Assembly: GCF_001676705.1 (NCBI RefSeq)
Contig: NZ_CP016170.1
Coordinates: 2,294,001 to 2,358,000, forward strand
Reading direction: 5' to 3'
Length of the DNA stretch: 64,000 bases
DNA from: Bordetella bronchialis
Lineage (GTDB): Bacteria; Pseudomonadota; Gammaproteobacteria; Burkholderiales; Burkholderiaceae_B
The notes under the pieces were generated by a model. The model had not been told where the DNA came from. It saw only the letters and a program-made list of their open reading frames with translations, and made no database searches. Every line of letters starts with the position of its first letter. Positions within the stretch are counted from its first letter, which is position 1. This document shows positions 7,744 to 16,443 of this stretch, piece by piece. A program made the translations under genes and the position numbers.

Positions 7744-8817
7744 ATGCAGATATCACGTAGAGACTGGATGCTGGCGACGAGCGCCTTTGGCGCGGCCCTG
7801 GCCCTGGCGCCCAAGCGGCTGCTGGCCGCCGACCTGAAGCCGGTTCGCTTCGGCATCGGGCAGAAAGCGATGGCGCCCAATGTCATCAACTGCGTCATCG
7901 GCGAGGTGCTGGGCTTCAACAAGCAAGAGGGCCTGACCGTGCGGCCCCAAGCGCTGGGCGGCAATTCCAACGTCCAGGTAGCCGTCGACCGCGGGGACGT
8001 CGACATCGGCATAGGCGTGCCGTCTTTCGGCCTGCCCTTGCTGGCCAAGGGGGAATGGAATTCCTCGCTGAACTACTACGAGTACACCTATCCGTACAAA
8101 TGGGACATCGTCGTCAAGCCGGGGTCGGAGATCAAGTCCTACCAGGACCTGAAAGGCAGGAAGATCGGCGTGTCGGATTTCGCGGCCACGGACTATCCGG
8201 TGACCAAGAATGTGCTGAAAAGCCTGGGCATCGATCCGGAGAAAGACGTGAAGTTCGTTGCCGTGGGCAACGGCGTGCCGGCGGGCGTCGCGCTGGAACG
8301 CGGCGCGATCGACGCGCTGTCTTATTACGATACGGGCTTCGGCCAGATCGAAGCGGCCGGTATCGCCATATCCTTCCTGCCGCGTCCCGACAAACTGCCC
8401 ATGGTGGGCGGGCAGTTCCTGATGGCGCGCAAGGAAACGTTCCAGTCGCAGCGCGACATGCTGGTCGGGTATGGGCGGTCGGTGTGCAAGGCGTCGCAAT
8501 TCGTGCTGGCCGATCCGGACGCCGGGGCGCGCGCCTTCCTGGCCATGTACCCGGAAACGGCGCCGCGCGGCAGCGGCAAGGCGGAGGCCGTCAAATCCAT
8601 CCTGAACGCCATCAGCCGCCGGATCAAGCTGTACAACCCGCCGTATCCCGACACTAAAATGGGCGCGATCAACGAAACCGAGTTCCAGCAAGAGGCAGCG
8701 CTCAACCAGCTGGATATCAAGGATTTCAAGGCCTTCTATACGAACGCCTTGATCGACGACATCAACAACTTCGACGTGGGCAAGATCAAGGCCATGGCAA
8801 GCGCCTATAAAGGATGA
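7744..8817 (+). CDS. ABC transporter substrate-binding protein (NMT1/SsuA-like) with Tat-like signal
   Basis: A 357-residue periplasmic binding protein of the NMT1/SsuA group. It starts MQISRRDWMLATSAFGAALA; the SRRDW pair of arginines followed by a hydrophobic run looks like a twin-arginine export signal rather than a plain Sec signal. The body has the GIGQKAMAPNVINCVIGEVLG opening and the alternating lobes of the family (DVDIGIGVPSFG, DLKGRKIGVSDFA). An AGGAG site precedes the ATG. Located 24 bp after the permease gene, it supplies ligand specificity for the importer. The ligand is unknown; relatives bind sulfonates, pyrimidine precursors, nitrate or aromatic acids. Confidence 0.92.
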   Translation: MQISRRDWMLATSAFGAALALAPKRLLAADLKPVRFGIGQKAMAPNVINCVIGEVLGFNKQEGLTVRPQALGGNSNVQVAVDRGDVDIGIGVPSFGLPLLAKGEWNSSLNYYEYTYPYKWDIVVKPGSEIKSYQDLKGRKIGVSDFAATDYPVTKNVLKSLGIDPEKDVKFVAVGNGVPAGVALERGAIDALSYYDTGFGQIEAAGIAISFLPRPDKLPMVGGQFLMARKETFQSQRDMLVGYGRSVCKASQFVLADPDAGARAFLAMYPETAPRGSGKAEAVKSILNAISRRIKLYNPPYPDTKMGAINETEFQQEAALNQLDIKDFKAFYTNALIDDINNFDVGKIKAMASAYKG

Positions 8818-8824
8818 CAGGCGC

Positions 8825-9802
8825 ATGATGGCGAGCGACGACAAAGAGGCCGGGACCACCCCGGCTTTGGACTGCGATGCGGATATCTTCGGCTTGCGCG
8901 GCCGCGCCGTGCTGGTCACCGGCGCGGCTTCGGGGCTTGGGGCCGCGACGGCCCGGCTTTTCGCGGAACAGGGTGCGCGTGTCTTGCTGGCGGATATCGC
9001 GCCGGGGCTCGACATGCAGGCCCGTTCCTTGTCGGAACAGGGACATGACGCGGTGTCGCTGCGATTGGACGTGTCCAGCGTGGCGCAATGGCGGGCCGCG
9101 GCCGACCGCGTGAAGTCGCTGTACGGGAAACTGGATGTGCTGGTGAACAACGCCGGCATCATCGCGCGGGACGGTCTGGCGACGCCCCTGGACACCTGGA
9201 ATCGCGTGATGGCGGTCAATGTGACCGGTGCGTTTCTCGGCATCCAGGCCATGTCGCCGCTGATGCCGGACGGTGGCACCAGTGCGATCGTCAACGTGTC
9301 GTCGACCGCGGGCCTGATATCCCATACGGACACGTCGTATACCACCAGCAAATGGGCATTGCGCGGCTTGACGAAAGCCGTCTCCCTGGAATTGGTCCCG
9401 CGCGGCATACGGGTGAATTCCGTTCATCCCGCCACGATCGCGACCGCCTTGACCGACGCCGCGCCCCCCGGCCATATCGAGGCGAATCGCCATGCGATCC
9501 CCATGGGCCGGGAAGCGACCGCCCGCGAGGTCGCGCAGGTCATCGTGTTCCTGGCTTCCAGGCTATCGACATTCATGACCGGTACGGAGGTCGCCGTCGA
9601 CGGCGGCCTGAGCACCTCTGGGGTCGCGTGGATGCGGCGTGCCTTCCAGCAGGCTTTGGCCGGGCCGGTCCCCGACGTGCGCCGCGAGTTCGACGAGCGG
9701 CTGTCGGCGCTGGACGCGTCCGATGCGGGCGATCGCCTTCGTGCCGTGATGACAGGCCCCGCAACGCTCAACGGTAGAGTGAAAGCCGGATCCACGGATT
9801 GA
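8825..9802 (+). CDS. Short-chain dehydrogenase/reductase with C-terminal extension
   Basis: A classical SDR with TGAASGLG at residues 32-39, NNAG (108-111), Ser160 and the catalytic Tyr172/Lys176 (SYTTSK). It ends its core with the usual TGTEVAVDGGLSTSG. At 325 residues it is about 65 longer than the family norm; the extra C-terminal part (after residue ~265) has no feature I recognise and is not seen in standard SDRs. The gene starts 7 bp after the binding protein gene and closes the catabolic cluster. With the first SDR it probably provides two redox steps on the imported compound. Confidence 0.92.
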   Translation: MMASDDKEAGTTPALDCDADIFGLRGRAVLVTGAASGLGAATARLFAEQGARVLLADIAPGLDMQARSLSEQGHDAVSLRLDVSSVAQWRAAADRVKSLYGKLDVLVNNAGIIARDGLATPLDTWNRVMAVNVTGAFLGIQAMSPLMPDGGTSAIVNVSSTAGLISHTDTSYTTSKWALRGLTKAVSLELVPRGIRVNSVHPATIATALTDAAPPGHIEANRHAIPMGREATAREVAQVIVFLASRLSTFMTGTEVAVDGGLSTSGVAWMRRAFQQALAGPVPDVRREFDERLSALDASDAGDRLRAVMTGPATLNGRVKAGSTD

Positions 9803-9853
9803 TGTCCGCGCCTGTCCTATATGTCGTGGCGGGGCATGGGGCCCGCAGGAGGT

Positions 9854-10852
9854 CTATCGCCGGGCGCGTGCTGAATGAAACCTTGCGCTCGTGGTTGAAC
9901 CCGGGCCCCCAAAGCGCCGGCGATATTCGGAAGGCGTGACACCGACCAGGCGCCGGAAGCGCGCGCGGAACGTGACGGGCGAGTCGAAGCCCGCGGCGGC
10001 CGCAATCCTGTCCACGGACAGATCGCAGCTTTGCAGCAATTCCTGGGCGCGGCGCACCCGGTTGGCGATCAACCATTGGATGGGCGTCGTTCCGGTCTGC
10101 TCGCGGAACCGGCGCGCGAAGGTGCGGGGGCTCATCGCGGCCCGCGCCGCCAATGCGTCGATATCCACCGATTGGTCGAGGTTCTTCGACAGCCAATCCA
10201 GCAGCGGGGACAGGCTGTCGGCGGAAGCGAGCGGCGCCTGCCGGATATAGGGAGCCTGGCCGCCGTCCCGTTGCAGCGGCGCGACCGCCATCCGGGCCGA
10301 TTGCGCCGCCACGGCCTGGCCGTGATCGCGGCCGACCAGGTAAAGGCACATGTCCAGGCCCGCGGAGGAACCCGCGGAGGTGACGATGGTCCCCTCGTCG
10401 ACATACAAGACGTTGGCGTCGACCGTGACGCGCGGGAATCGCCGCGCGAGTTCGCCGGCCGCCGCCCAATGGGTCGTTGCGCGCTTGCCGTCCAGAAGCC
10501 CGCAGGCCGCGAGCACGAAGGCGCCGGTACAGATCGACGCGATCGCCGCGCCCCGTGCGTGGGCGGATCGAAGGGCGCGTTGTACGGCGCGAGAGGGCGG
10601 CTGGGCGATGTCCTCGATGCCGGGAACGACGATGATGTCGACGCGGTCGAGCGCCGCCAGGCGCGCGGGCGGTTGCAGCGTGAACGCGCCGGCATTGACA
10701 CGCGCGGCTTCTCCGCAGACGTGTACCTGATACGCCGCCCGGCCGTCCGCAAGCAGCGTGCGCGAGAACACATCGCAGGCTACCCCCAGATCGAAGGGGA
10801 TCACGCCATCCAGGGCCAGGACACCGACTTTCTTGCGAGGGGATTTCTTCAT
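9854..10852 (-). CDS. GlxA-like regulator: DJ-1/PfpI domain plus AraC helix-turn-helix
   Basis: A 332-residue regulator. The N-terminal DJ-1/PfpI (glutamine amidotransferase-like) domain begins KVGVLALDGVIPFDLGVACD, with a cysteine-containing elbow around ASICTGAFVLA. The C-terminal AraC/XylS DNA-binding domain has two HTHs (MSPRTFARRFREQTGTTP and IAAAAGFDSPVTFRARFRRL). The ATG at 10852 is chosen because the upstream extension does not resemble the family. GlxA/FtrA/GbdR-type proteins often control nitrogen-compound or amino acid catabolism. It is convergent with the SDR gene, so it may control that cluster or be independent. Confidence 0.92.
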   Translation of the reverse strand: MKKSPRKKVGVLALDGVIPFDLGVACDVFSRTLLADGRAAYQVHVCGEAARVNAGAFTLQPPARLAALDRVDIIVVPGIEDIAQPPSRAVQRALRSAHARGAAIASICTGAFVLAACGLLDGKRATTHWAAAGELARRFPRVTVDANVLYVDEGTIVTSAGSSAGLDMCLYLVGRDHGQAVAAQSARMAVAPLQRDGGQAPYIRQAPLASADSLSPLLDWLSKNLDQSVDIDALAARAAMSPRTFARRFREQTGTTPIQWLIANRVRRAQELLQSCDLSVDRIAAAAGFDSPVTFRARFRRLVGVTPSEYRRRFGGPGSTTSARFHSARARR

Positions 10853-10991
10853 TGCCTGGCCCGTTTCCAATGCATCGCGGTGGATCTTACCAAGGATGGC
10901 AGTATCAGATCGATCTTTGTCGTTTCTGCCACTCACGGCCGCGTTGTCGGCGGCGGTATAAATCCTTCCGTTTCAGTGGAGTCCTACCGCG

Positions 10992-11324
10992 ATGTCCAAA
11001 ACAACGGCCTTGTCGACCCAAATCCGAACGATAAAAGTCGTATCCTTCGCCGAAGGCACGACGCTACTCCTGCTCGTGGCGATAGCCGTGCCGCTGAAAT
11101 ATGCCTTTGGATGGCCCGACGCCGTGCAAGTCATGGGGCCTGTCCATGGCATGGCGTTTCTGTGCTACGTGTGGATCGTTGCGCAGACGGCGAGCGAGTC
11201 CAACTGGCGCAGGGCAGACGCGATCCGGGCGATTGCCCTTGCCTTTGTTCCGTTCGGCGCGTTCGCCAATGCGCGCTTCATGGCCCGCAAGCTGAACGAG
11301 ACCCTTCCGGAGGCGGCTGGATGA
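10992..11324 (+). CDS. DUF3817 small integral membrane protein
   Basis: A 110-residue protein with about three hydrophobic segments. It matches the DUF3817 pattern: an early FAEGTTLLLLV motif, then KYAFGWP, GPVHGMAFLCYVW, and a last membrane segment ending FVPFGAFANARFM. Members are found in many bacteria as stand-alone inner-membrane proteins with no established role. It is transcribed alone, divergent from the AraC-type regulator with a 139 bp gap, and ends 23 bp before the convergent Liv operon. No function can be given. Confidence 0.85.
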   Translation: MSKTTALSTQIRTIKVVSFAEGTTLLLLVAIAVPLKYAFGWPDAVQVMGPVHGMAFLCYVWIVAQTASESNWRRADAIRAIALAFVPFGAFANARFMARKLNETLPEAAG

Positions 11325-11347
11325 ATATGGCGGCGCCGGCCGGGCGT

Positions 11348-12820
11348 CTATCGCCCGGCCATCTCGCCTTTCTCAAGCACATATTCGCGATCCGCGACCA
11401 TGTCGGCGAACCGCGCGTTCTGTTCGCACAGGAGCACGCTCGCACCTTGCTTCTTCAATTCGATGATGGCTTGCGCCATTTGCTCGACGATGACCGGGGC
11501 GACGCCTTCGGAGGGCTCGTCCAGCAGCACCAGATAGGGATTGCCCATCAGCGTGCGCGCGACGGTCAGCATTTGCTGTTCGCCGCCGCTCATGCGGCCG
11601 CCCGGGCGGCCTGGCATGGTGGCCAGGTTGGGGAATAGGGCGTAGAGCTGCGCGGCGGTCCATTGCGGCGCCGGTCGGCCGTCGGGCCAATGCCGCGGCG
11701 GTTGGCGGCCGACGTGCAGGTTTTCCTCGACCGTCAGGCCGGCGAAGACGCGGCGGTCCTCCGGCACGAAGCCCAGGCCAATCCGGGCGATCTGGTGCGG
11801 GCGTTTGTGCGAGATGTCCTGGCCCATGAATTCCACGTGGCCGCGGCGCTTGTCCAGCATCCCCATGATGGCTTTCAAGGTCGTGGATTTGCCGGCGCCA
11901 TTGCGGCCCATCAGGGCGACGACCTCGCCGCGGCGGACGTCCAGGTCGATGTCGAACAGGATGTGGGCGGCGCCGTACCAGGCGTTCAGCTTCCGTACAC
12001 GCAGCAGGACATCGCTTTGCGCGGCCTGCCCGGCGATCGCGGGCTTGCGGCCGCCATGCATGGCGTCTGCCTCGAAGGTCGATCCCGATCCGAAGTACAC
12101 CTGCCGCACTTCCGGGTGGGCGCGGACTTCCGTGGCGCTGCCTTGCGCGATGATCTTTCCCCGTCCCAGCACGATGATGCGGTCGGCATGGGCAAAGACG
12201 ACGTCCATGCTGTGTTCGGTGAACAGCACGGCCATCTTGCGTTCGGTCACCAGCCGCCTGGTCAGCGACATGAGTTCGTTGCGTTCGCCGCTGGCCATGC
12301 CGGCCGTCGGTTCGTCCATCAGCAGCAGTTTGGGGGCATTGGCCAGCGCCATGGCCAGCTCCACGCGCTTGACGTCGCCATAGGCGAGTTCGCTGCAGGG
12401 GCGGTGGGCCTGGTCCGCCATGCCGACCTGGTCCAGCAGTGCGAGCGCCTGGGAGCGGTACCGGGTGGCGGCGGGCCGCCATGCCGAGTAGACCTGCCGA
12501 TGATGCGACAACAAGGTCATCTGCACGTTCTCCACCACCGACAGGGAGGCGAAGGTCTCGGTGATCTGGAAGGTACGGCCGACGCCCAGGCGCCAGATAT
12601 CGCGCGGATGCAGGCCGGTCAGCTCCCGGCCGTCCAGGATCACGGATCCGGCGCTGGGCTCGATCTGCCCGCCCACCATGTTGAAGGTGGTGGACTTGCC
12701 GGCCCCGTTGGGCCCGATCAGGGCGACCAGTTCGCCTGGCGCAACGTCGAAACTGACATCGTCGACGGCGGCGATGCCGCCGAAATGCTTGCTCAGCTTG
12801 CGGACCTGCAGCAGGCTCAT
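11348..12820 (-). CDS. Fused LivG-LivF: two ATP-binding cassettes of a branched-chain amino acid-type importer in one protein
   Basis: A single 490-residue reading frame from ATG 12820 to TAG 11348 containing two complete ABC domains. The first (residues ~1-245) is LivG-like: GPNGAGKST, VGRTFQIT, Walker B LLLMDEPTAGM; its signature is replaced by ELAYGDVKR, which is normal for LivG. The second (about 265-490) is LivF-like: GRNGAGKST, GFVPEDRRVF, signature MSGGEQQ, Walker B VLLDEPSEG. In the standard system these are separate genes. There is no stop or start between the domains; about 20 residues rich in Ala/Gly link them. It overlaps the fused permease gene by 4 bp (ATGA) and belongs to the operon LivK-LivHM-LivGF. 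Confidence 0.93.
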   Translation of the reverse strand: MSLLQVRKLSKHFGGIAAVDDVSFDVAPGELVALIGPNGAGKSTTFNMVGGQIEPSAGSVILDGRELTGLHPRDIWRLGVGRTFQITETFASLSVVENVQMTLLSHHRQVYSAWRPAATRYRSQALALLDQVGMADQAHRPCSELAYGDVKRVELAMALANAPKLLLMDEPTAGMASGERNELMSLTRRLVTERKMAVLFTEHSMDVVFAHADRIIVLGRGKIIAQGSATEVRAHPEVRQVYFGSGSTFEADAMHGGRKPAIAGQAAQSDVLLRVRKLNAWYGAAHILFDIDLDVRRGEVVALMGRNGAGKSTTLKAIMGMLDKRRGHVEFMGQDISHKRPHQIARIGLGFVPEDRRVFAGLTVEENLHVGRQPPRHWPDGRPAPQWTAAQLYALFPNLATMPGRPGGRMSGGEQQMLTVARTLMGNPYLVLLDEPSEGVAPVIVEQMAQAIIELKKQGASVLLCEQNARFADMVADREYVLEKGEMAGR

Positions 12821-14760
12821 GCGGATCTCCCCGGCGAGTCCGCATGCCGTGCGCCGGATGCCGCGCGGTGGGCGTGCAGCCTGTCCGCCACATCGCGGAT
12901 GAAGCCGGCGATGCCCTGCGGGAATGCCAGCACCAGCAGCAGGATGACGCCCCCCAGCATGGCGCGCCAGTACTCGGTGGCGCGCATCACGTTGTCCTGC
13001 AGCCAGGTAAAGGTGGCGGCGCCGACGACGGGGCCGGCCAGGGTCTGGATGCCGCCCAGCAGCACCATGACCAGGCCGTCCACCGATTTGCCGACCGACA
13101 TGACGTCGGGCGCGATGCTGCCCTTGGAAAAGGCGTACATGGCCCCTGCCAGACCCGCGAACAGGCCGGCGATGACGAACGCCGCCCATTGCACGCGCCG
13201 CACGTCGATACCGATGGCGTCGCTGCGCAGCGCCGAATCCCGCCCGGCCCGCATGGCATGGCCGAAGGGCGAGAACAGCACGCGGCGCAGGAGCAGTACG
13301 CCCGCCACGGCCAGGACCAGCGTCAGGTAGTAATAGGTCTGTCCCGCCGACAGCCATGCGGAAGGCCAAAGGCCGGTAAGGCCGTTGGATCCCCCCGTCA
13401 GCCCATCCCATTGGAAGACGACCGACCAGACGATCTGCGAGAACGCCAGGGTGAGCATGGCCAGGTAGACGCCGGACAGCCGTACGCAGAACCAGCCGAA
13501 GACCAGCGCCCCCAGGGCCGCTACCGCCGGCGCCAGCAGCAGGGCGGCCTCCATCGGCAGGGCCAGGCTTTTCAGGAGCAGGGCGGCGCCATACGCGCCC
13601 AGCCCGAAGTACGCCGCATGACCGAAGGAATGCATGCCCGCCGGACCCATGATGAAGTGCAGGCTGGCCGCGAACAGCGCCGCCGTAAGGATGTCGGTGA
13701 GCAGCACGGTGGCATAGGGAAAGCGCCCGCTTGCCAGGGGCAGCAGCAGGAGCAGGATCAGTATGCCCGCGCCCAGCCAGCGCAGGCCGCGCGATGCCGG
13801 CCGCAGCGGCGCCTCGACAGGTGCGGCGCTGCGCACGGCCGGGGCGGGGCGGCCCAGCAGGCCCCATGGGCGCACCGCCAGCACGATGGCCATGACCAGG
13901 AACTCGGCGACCAGGGTAAGCGGCGCCAGGGAGAACTGCAGGCCCGCCACGCTCACGGTCCCGATGGCGATGCAGAGCGCCTTGATTTCCGCGATGAGCA
14001 GGGCGGCGATATAGGCGCCGGGGATGGAGCCCATGCCGCCTACGACCACCACGACGAAGGCATCGCCGATGGTGCGCAGGTCCAGGCCCAGGCTGGCGGG
14101 TTCGCGCGGCAACTGCACGGCGCCGCCCAGGCCGGCCAGCGCCGCGCCCAGCGCGAATACGCCGGTGAACAGCCATGCCTGGTTCACGCCCAGGGCGCCG
14201 AGCATTTCCCTGTCCTGCGTGGCGGCGCGCACCAGCGTGCCCCAGCGCGTGCGCGTCAGCAGCAGCCAGAGCAGGCCCAGCACGATGGGGCCGATGGCGA
14301 TCAGGACCAGGCTGTAGACCGGAAACTGCCGGCCCAGCAGGGTGACGGCCCCGGCCAGTCCGGGGGCACGCCGGCCCAGCAGGTCTTCCGGGCCCCAAAC
14401 GGCCAGGACCGCATCGTTGATGACGAGCACCAGCGCGAAGGTGGCCAGCAGCTGGAACAGTTCGGGCGCGCGGTAAATGCGGCGCAGCAGGATGATCTCG
14501 ATCAGCGCGCCGAGCACGCCGACCGCAACGGCGGTCAGCAACACGCAGCCCCAGAAGCCCAGGCCCGACGATCCGTAGCGTTCCGTCAGGCTATAGGCCA
14601 CATACAGGCCCGCCATATACAGCGAGCCATGCGCGAAATTGACGATGCGCGTCACGCCGAAGATCAGCGACAGGCCGGCGGCCACCAGGAACAGCGTGGA
14701 AGCTTCCGCCAGGCCGTTCAGCAGCTGGACGATCAGTGCGTTCAAGCTCATGCCATGCAT
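12817..14760 (-). CDS. Fused LivH-LivM: two permeases of a branched-chain amino acid-type importer in one protein
   Basis: A 647-residue membrane protein combining a LivH-like permease (residues 1-~295, with GLSLIFGVTRIVNFAHGSLYM and VVVGGMGSIPGAYIAALLI) and a LivM-like permease (about 310-647, with GPAGMHSFGHAAYFGLGAYGA and VMVLLGGIQTLAGPVVGAA). Together they give about 14-18 hydrophobic segments and two EAA-like loops. The join contains a hydrophilic Pro/Ala stretch. Normally LivH and LivM are separate. Start is ATG 14760 or the in-frame ATG 14751; neither has a clear ribosome binding site. Its stop overlaps the start of the fused ATPase gene. The periplasmic receptor gene lies 208 bp upstream. 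Confidence 0.93.
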   Translation of the reverse strand: MHGMSLNALIVQLLNGLAEASTLFLVAAGLSLIFGVTRIVNFAHGSLYMAGLYVAYSLTERYGSSGLGFWGCVLLTAVAVGVLGALIEIILLRRIYRAPELFQLLATFALVLVINDAVLAVWGPEDLLGRRAPGLAGAVTLLGRQFPVYSLVLIAIGPIVLGLLWLLLTRTRWGTLVRAATQDREMLGALGVNQAWLFTGVFALGAALAGLGGAVQLPREPASLGLDLRTIGDAFVVVVVGGMGSIPGAYIAALLIAEIKALCIAIGTVSVAGLQFSLAPLTLVAEFLVMAIVLAVRPWGLLGRPAPAVRSAAPVEAPLRPASRGLRWLGAGILILLLLLPLASGRFPYATVLLTDILTAALFAASLHFIMGPAGMHSFGHAAYFGLGAYGAALLLKSLALPMEAALLLAPAVAALGALVFGWFCVRLSGVYLAMLTLAFSQIVWSVVFQWDGLTGGSNGLTGLWPSAWLSAGQTYYYLTLVLAVAGVLLLRRVLFSPFGHAMRAGRDSALRSDAIGIDVRRVQWAAFVIAGLFAGLAGAMYAFSKGSIAPDVMSVGKSVDGLVMVLLGGIQTLAGPVVGAATFTWLQDNVMRATEYWRAMLGGVILLLVLAFPQGIAGFIRDVADRLHAHRAASGARHADSPGRSA

Positions 14761-14968
14761 CCCGGGAACATGTGGTCAGTCCAAATGGTGCCTTGCATGT
14801 ATTCCCGCATTACCGAGGGTGTATTGCGCCATGGCGGTTTGCCATGCCTGGGGGGGCGCCCTGCGGTGGCAGCCGCATCGGCGGTGCGCGGCTCCCGCCC
14901 CGGGTGGGCGTCCCTGTGTTGAAGGATGGGTGGACCCGCGCGGGAGTCGCGCCGGCCGGTGGCCGCGC

Positions 14969-16228
14969 TCAGCGCCCGGCCGGCCGCAGCTTGCGTACTT
15001 CCTCGTCCGAGGGCAGGAAGTCGGCGCCGTCCATGTATTGGTAGTCCACCATCACGCCCTTGCCGTCTTTCAGCGCGAGCTTGCCGACGTAGGCGCCCAT
15101 GGTGGATTGGTGGTCGATGGCGCGATATTGGATGGGACCGAAAGGCGTGTCGACCTTCAGGCCCTCGAAGGCGGCGATGAGTTTTTCCGTATCGGCGCCG
15201 CCGGCTTTCTTCATGCCGGCCGCCATGGACATGACGGAGCTGTAGCCGATGATGGAGCCCAGCCGCGGATAGTCCTTGTAGCGGTCCTGGTAGGCCTTCA
15301 GGAAGGCAACGTGCGCGGGCGTCTGGATGGAATACCAGGGATAGCCGGTGACGATCCAGCCGGTGGGCGTTTCGTCCTTCAGGGGATCCAGGTATTCCGG
15401 CTCGCCGCTCAGCAGGCTGACCACGGGCGTCTTGGGGAACAAGCCGCGGGTATTGCCCTCGCGGACCAGCTTGGCGACGTCGGCGGCGAACAGGACGTTG
15501 AAAATGGCATCCGGCTTGGCGTCGGCCAGGGCCTGGACCACGCTGCCGGCGTCGACCTTGCCCAGCGGCGTGGCCTGTTCGGTAACGAACTCCACGTCGG
15601 GCTGGGCCTTTTTCATCAAGGCCTTGAAGGTGGCGGCGGCCGACTGGCCGTATTCGTAGTTGGGGTAGACGATGGCCCAGCGCTTTTTATCGAGCTTGGC
15701 GGCCTGCGGGACCAGCATGGCCGTCTGCATATAGGTGGAGACGCGCAGGCGGAAGGTGTAGCGGTTGCCATCCTGCCAGACGATCTTGTCGGTCAGGGGT
15801 TCGCTGGCCAGGAAAAACACTTTCTTCTGCCGCGCGAAGTCGGTCAGCGCCAGCCCGATATTGGACAGGAAAGAACCCATCAGCACGTCGACGCGTTCGC
15901 GCGAAAGCAGCTCTTCGGCGGCGCGCACGGCCTCGCCCGGGTTGGCGTTGTCGTCGCGGGTGATCAGCTCCAGCTTCTTGCCGTCGATGCCGCCGGCGGC
16001 ATTGACCTGCTCCACGGCCAATTCCATGCCCTTGCGGTAGGGCTCCAGGAAGGCGGGTTGGGATTTGTAGCTGTTGATCTCGCCGATCTTGATGGTGCCC
16101 TGGGCGGCGGCGTGGGTGGGGAAGGTCAGGCTCAGGCAAGCGAGCGTGACGCTGACGCCGGCCAACGCGACGGTGCGTACCAGGCGGCCGGCGGCGATGC
16201 AGGTCCGCGCGGGCTTTTGATTGTTCAT
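14969..16228 (-). CDS. LivK-type periplasmic substrate-binding protein
   Basis: A 419-residue type I periplasmic binding protein of the HAAT (hydrophobic amino acid) importer class. The ATG at 16228 follows GAGGGGAAG and opens a signal peptide ending near THAAAQ; the longer frame upstream is not supported. The mature part starts GTIKIGEINSYKSQPAFLEPY and keeps the AGGIDGKKLELITRDD and FLASEPLTD stretches. It is the first gene of the importer operon and decides substrate. Members of this class bind amino acids but also aromatic acids, urea or amides, so leucine/isoleucine/valine should not be assumed. Confidence 0.92.
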   Translation of the reverse strand: MNNQKPARTCIAAGRLVRTVALAGVSVTLACLSLTFPTHAAAQGTIKIGEINSYKSQPAFLEPYRKGMELAVEQVNAAGGIDGKKLELITRDDNANPGEAVRAAEELLSRERVDVLMGSFLSNIGLALTDFARQKKVFFLASEPLTDKIVWQDGNRYTFRLRVSTYMQTAMLVPQAAKLDKKRWAIVYPNYEYGQSAAATFKALMKKAQPDVEFVTEQATPLGKVDAGSVVQALADAKPDAIFNVLFAADVAKLVREGNTRGLFPKTPVVSLLSGEPEYLDPLKDETPTGWIVTGYPWYSIQTPAHVAFLKAYQDRYKDYPRLGSIIGYSSVMSMAAGMKKAGGADTEKLIAAFEGLKVDTPFGPIQYRAIDHQSTMGAYVGKLALKDGKGVMVDYQYMDGADFLPSDEEVRKLRPAGR

Positions 16229-16443
16229 GACTTCCCCTCGTAGCGATACAGAGTAACGACCAACAATATAAAGGGCTTTGCCCGCCGGCTTCGCGGGCGG
16301 GCTGAGTGCAGGATTGTGCCAGTTGATCGATTTTGATGCGGAAGGCGTCGGCGTAGCCGGTGGGGCGCCGGAAAAACTGACGGGAATCGATGATACTTCG
16401 GCAAGGGGAATTCCCATGGGACCACGCCGGCAGGCGCGAGGGG

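Noticed and set aside
12821..14398. Extension of the LivG-LivF frame upstream to make a 1016-residue protein
   Set aside because: The region before residue 1 of LivG is a shadow of the permease gene in another frame; the real start is the ATG at 12820 that overlaps the LivHM stop.
12844..14922. A 692-residue open frame opposite the LivHM gene
   Set aside because: Gln/Arg-rich composition, no recognisable motif, antisense to a membrane protein gene with strong family signatures.
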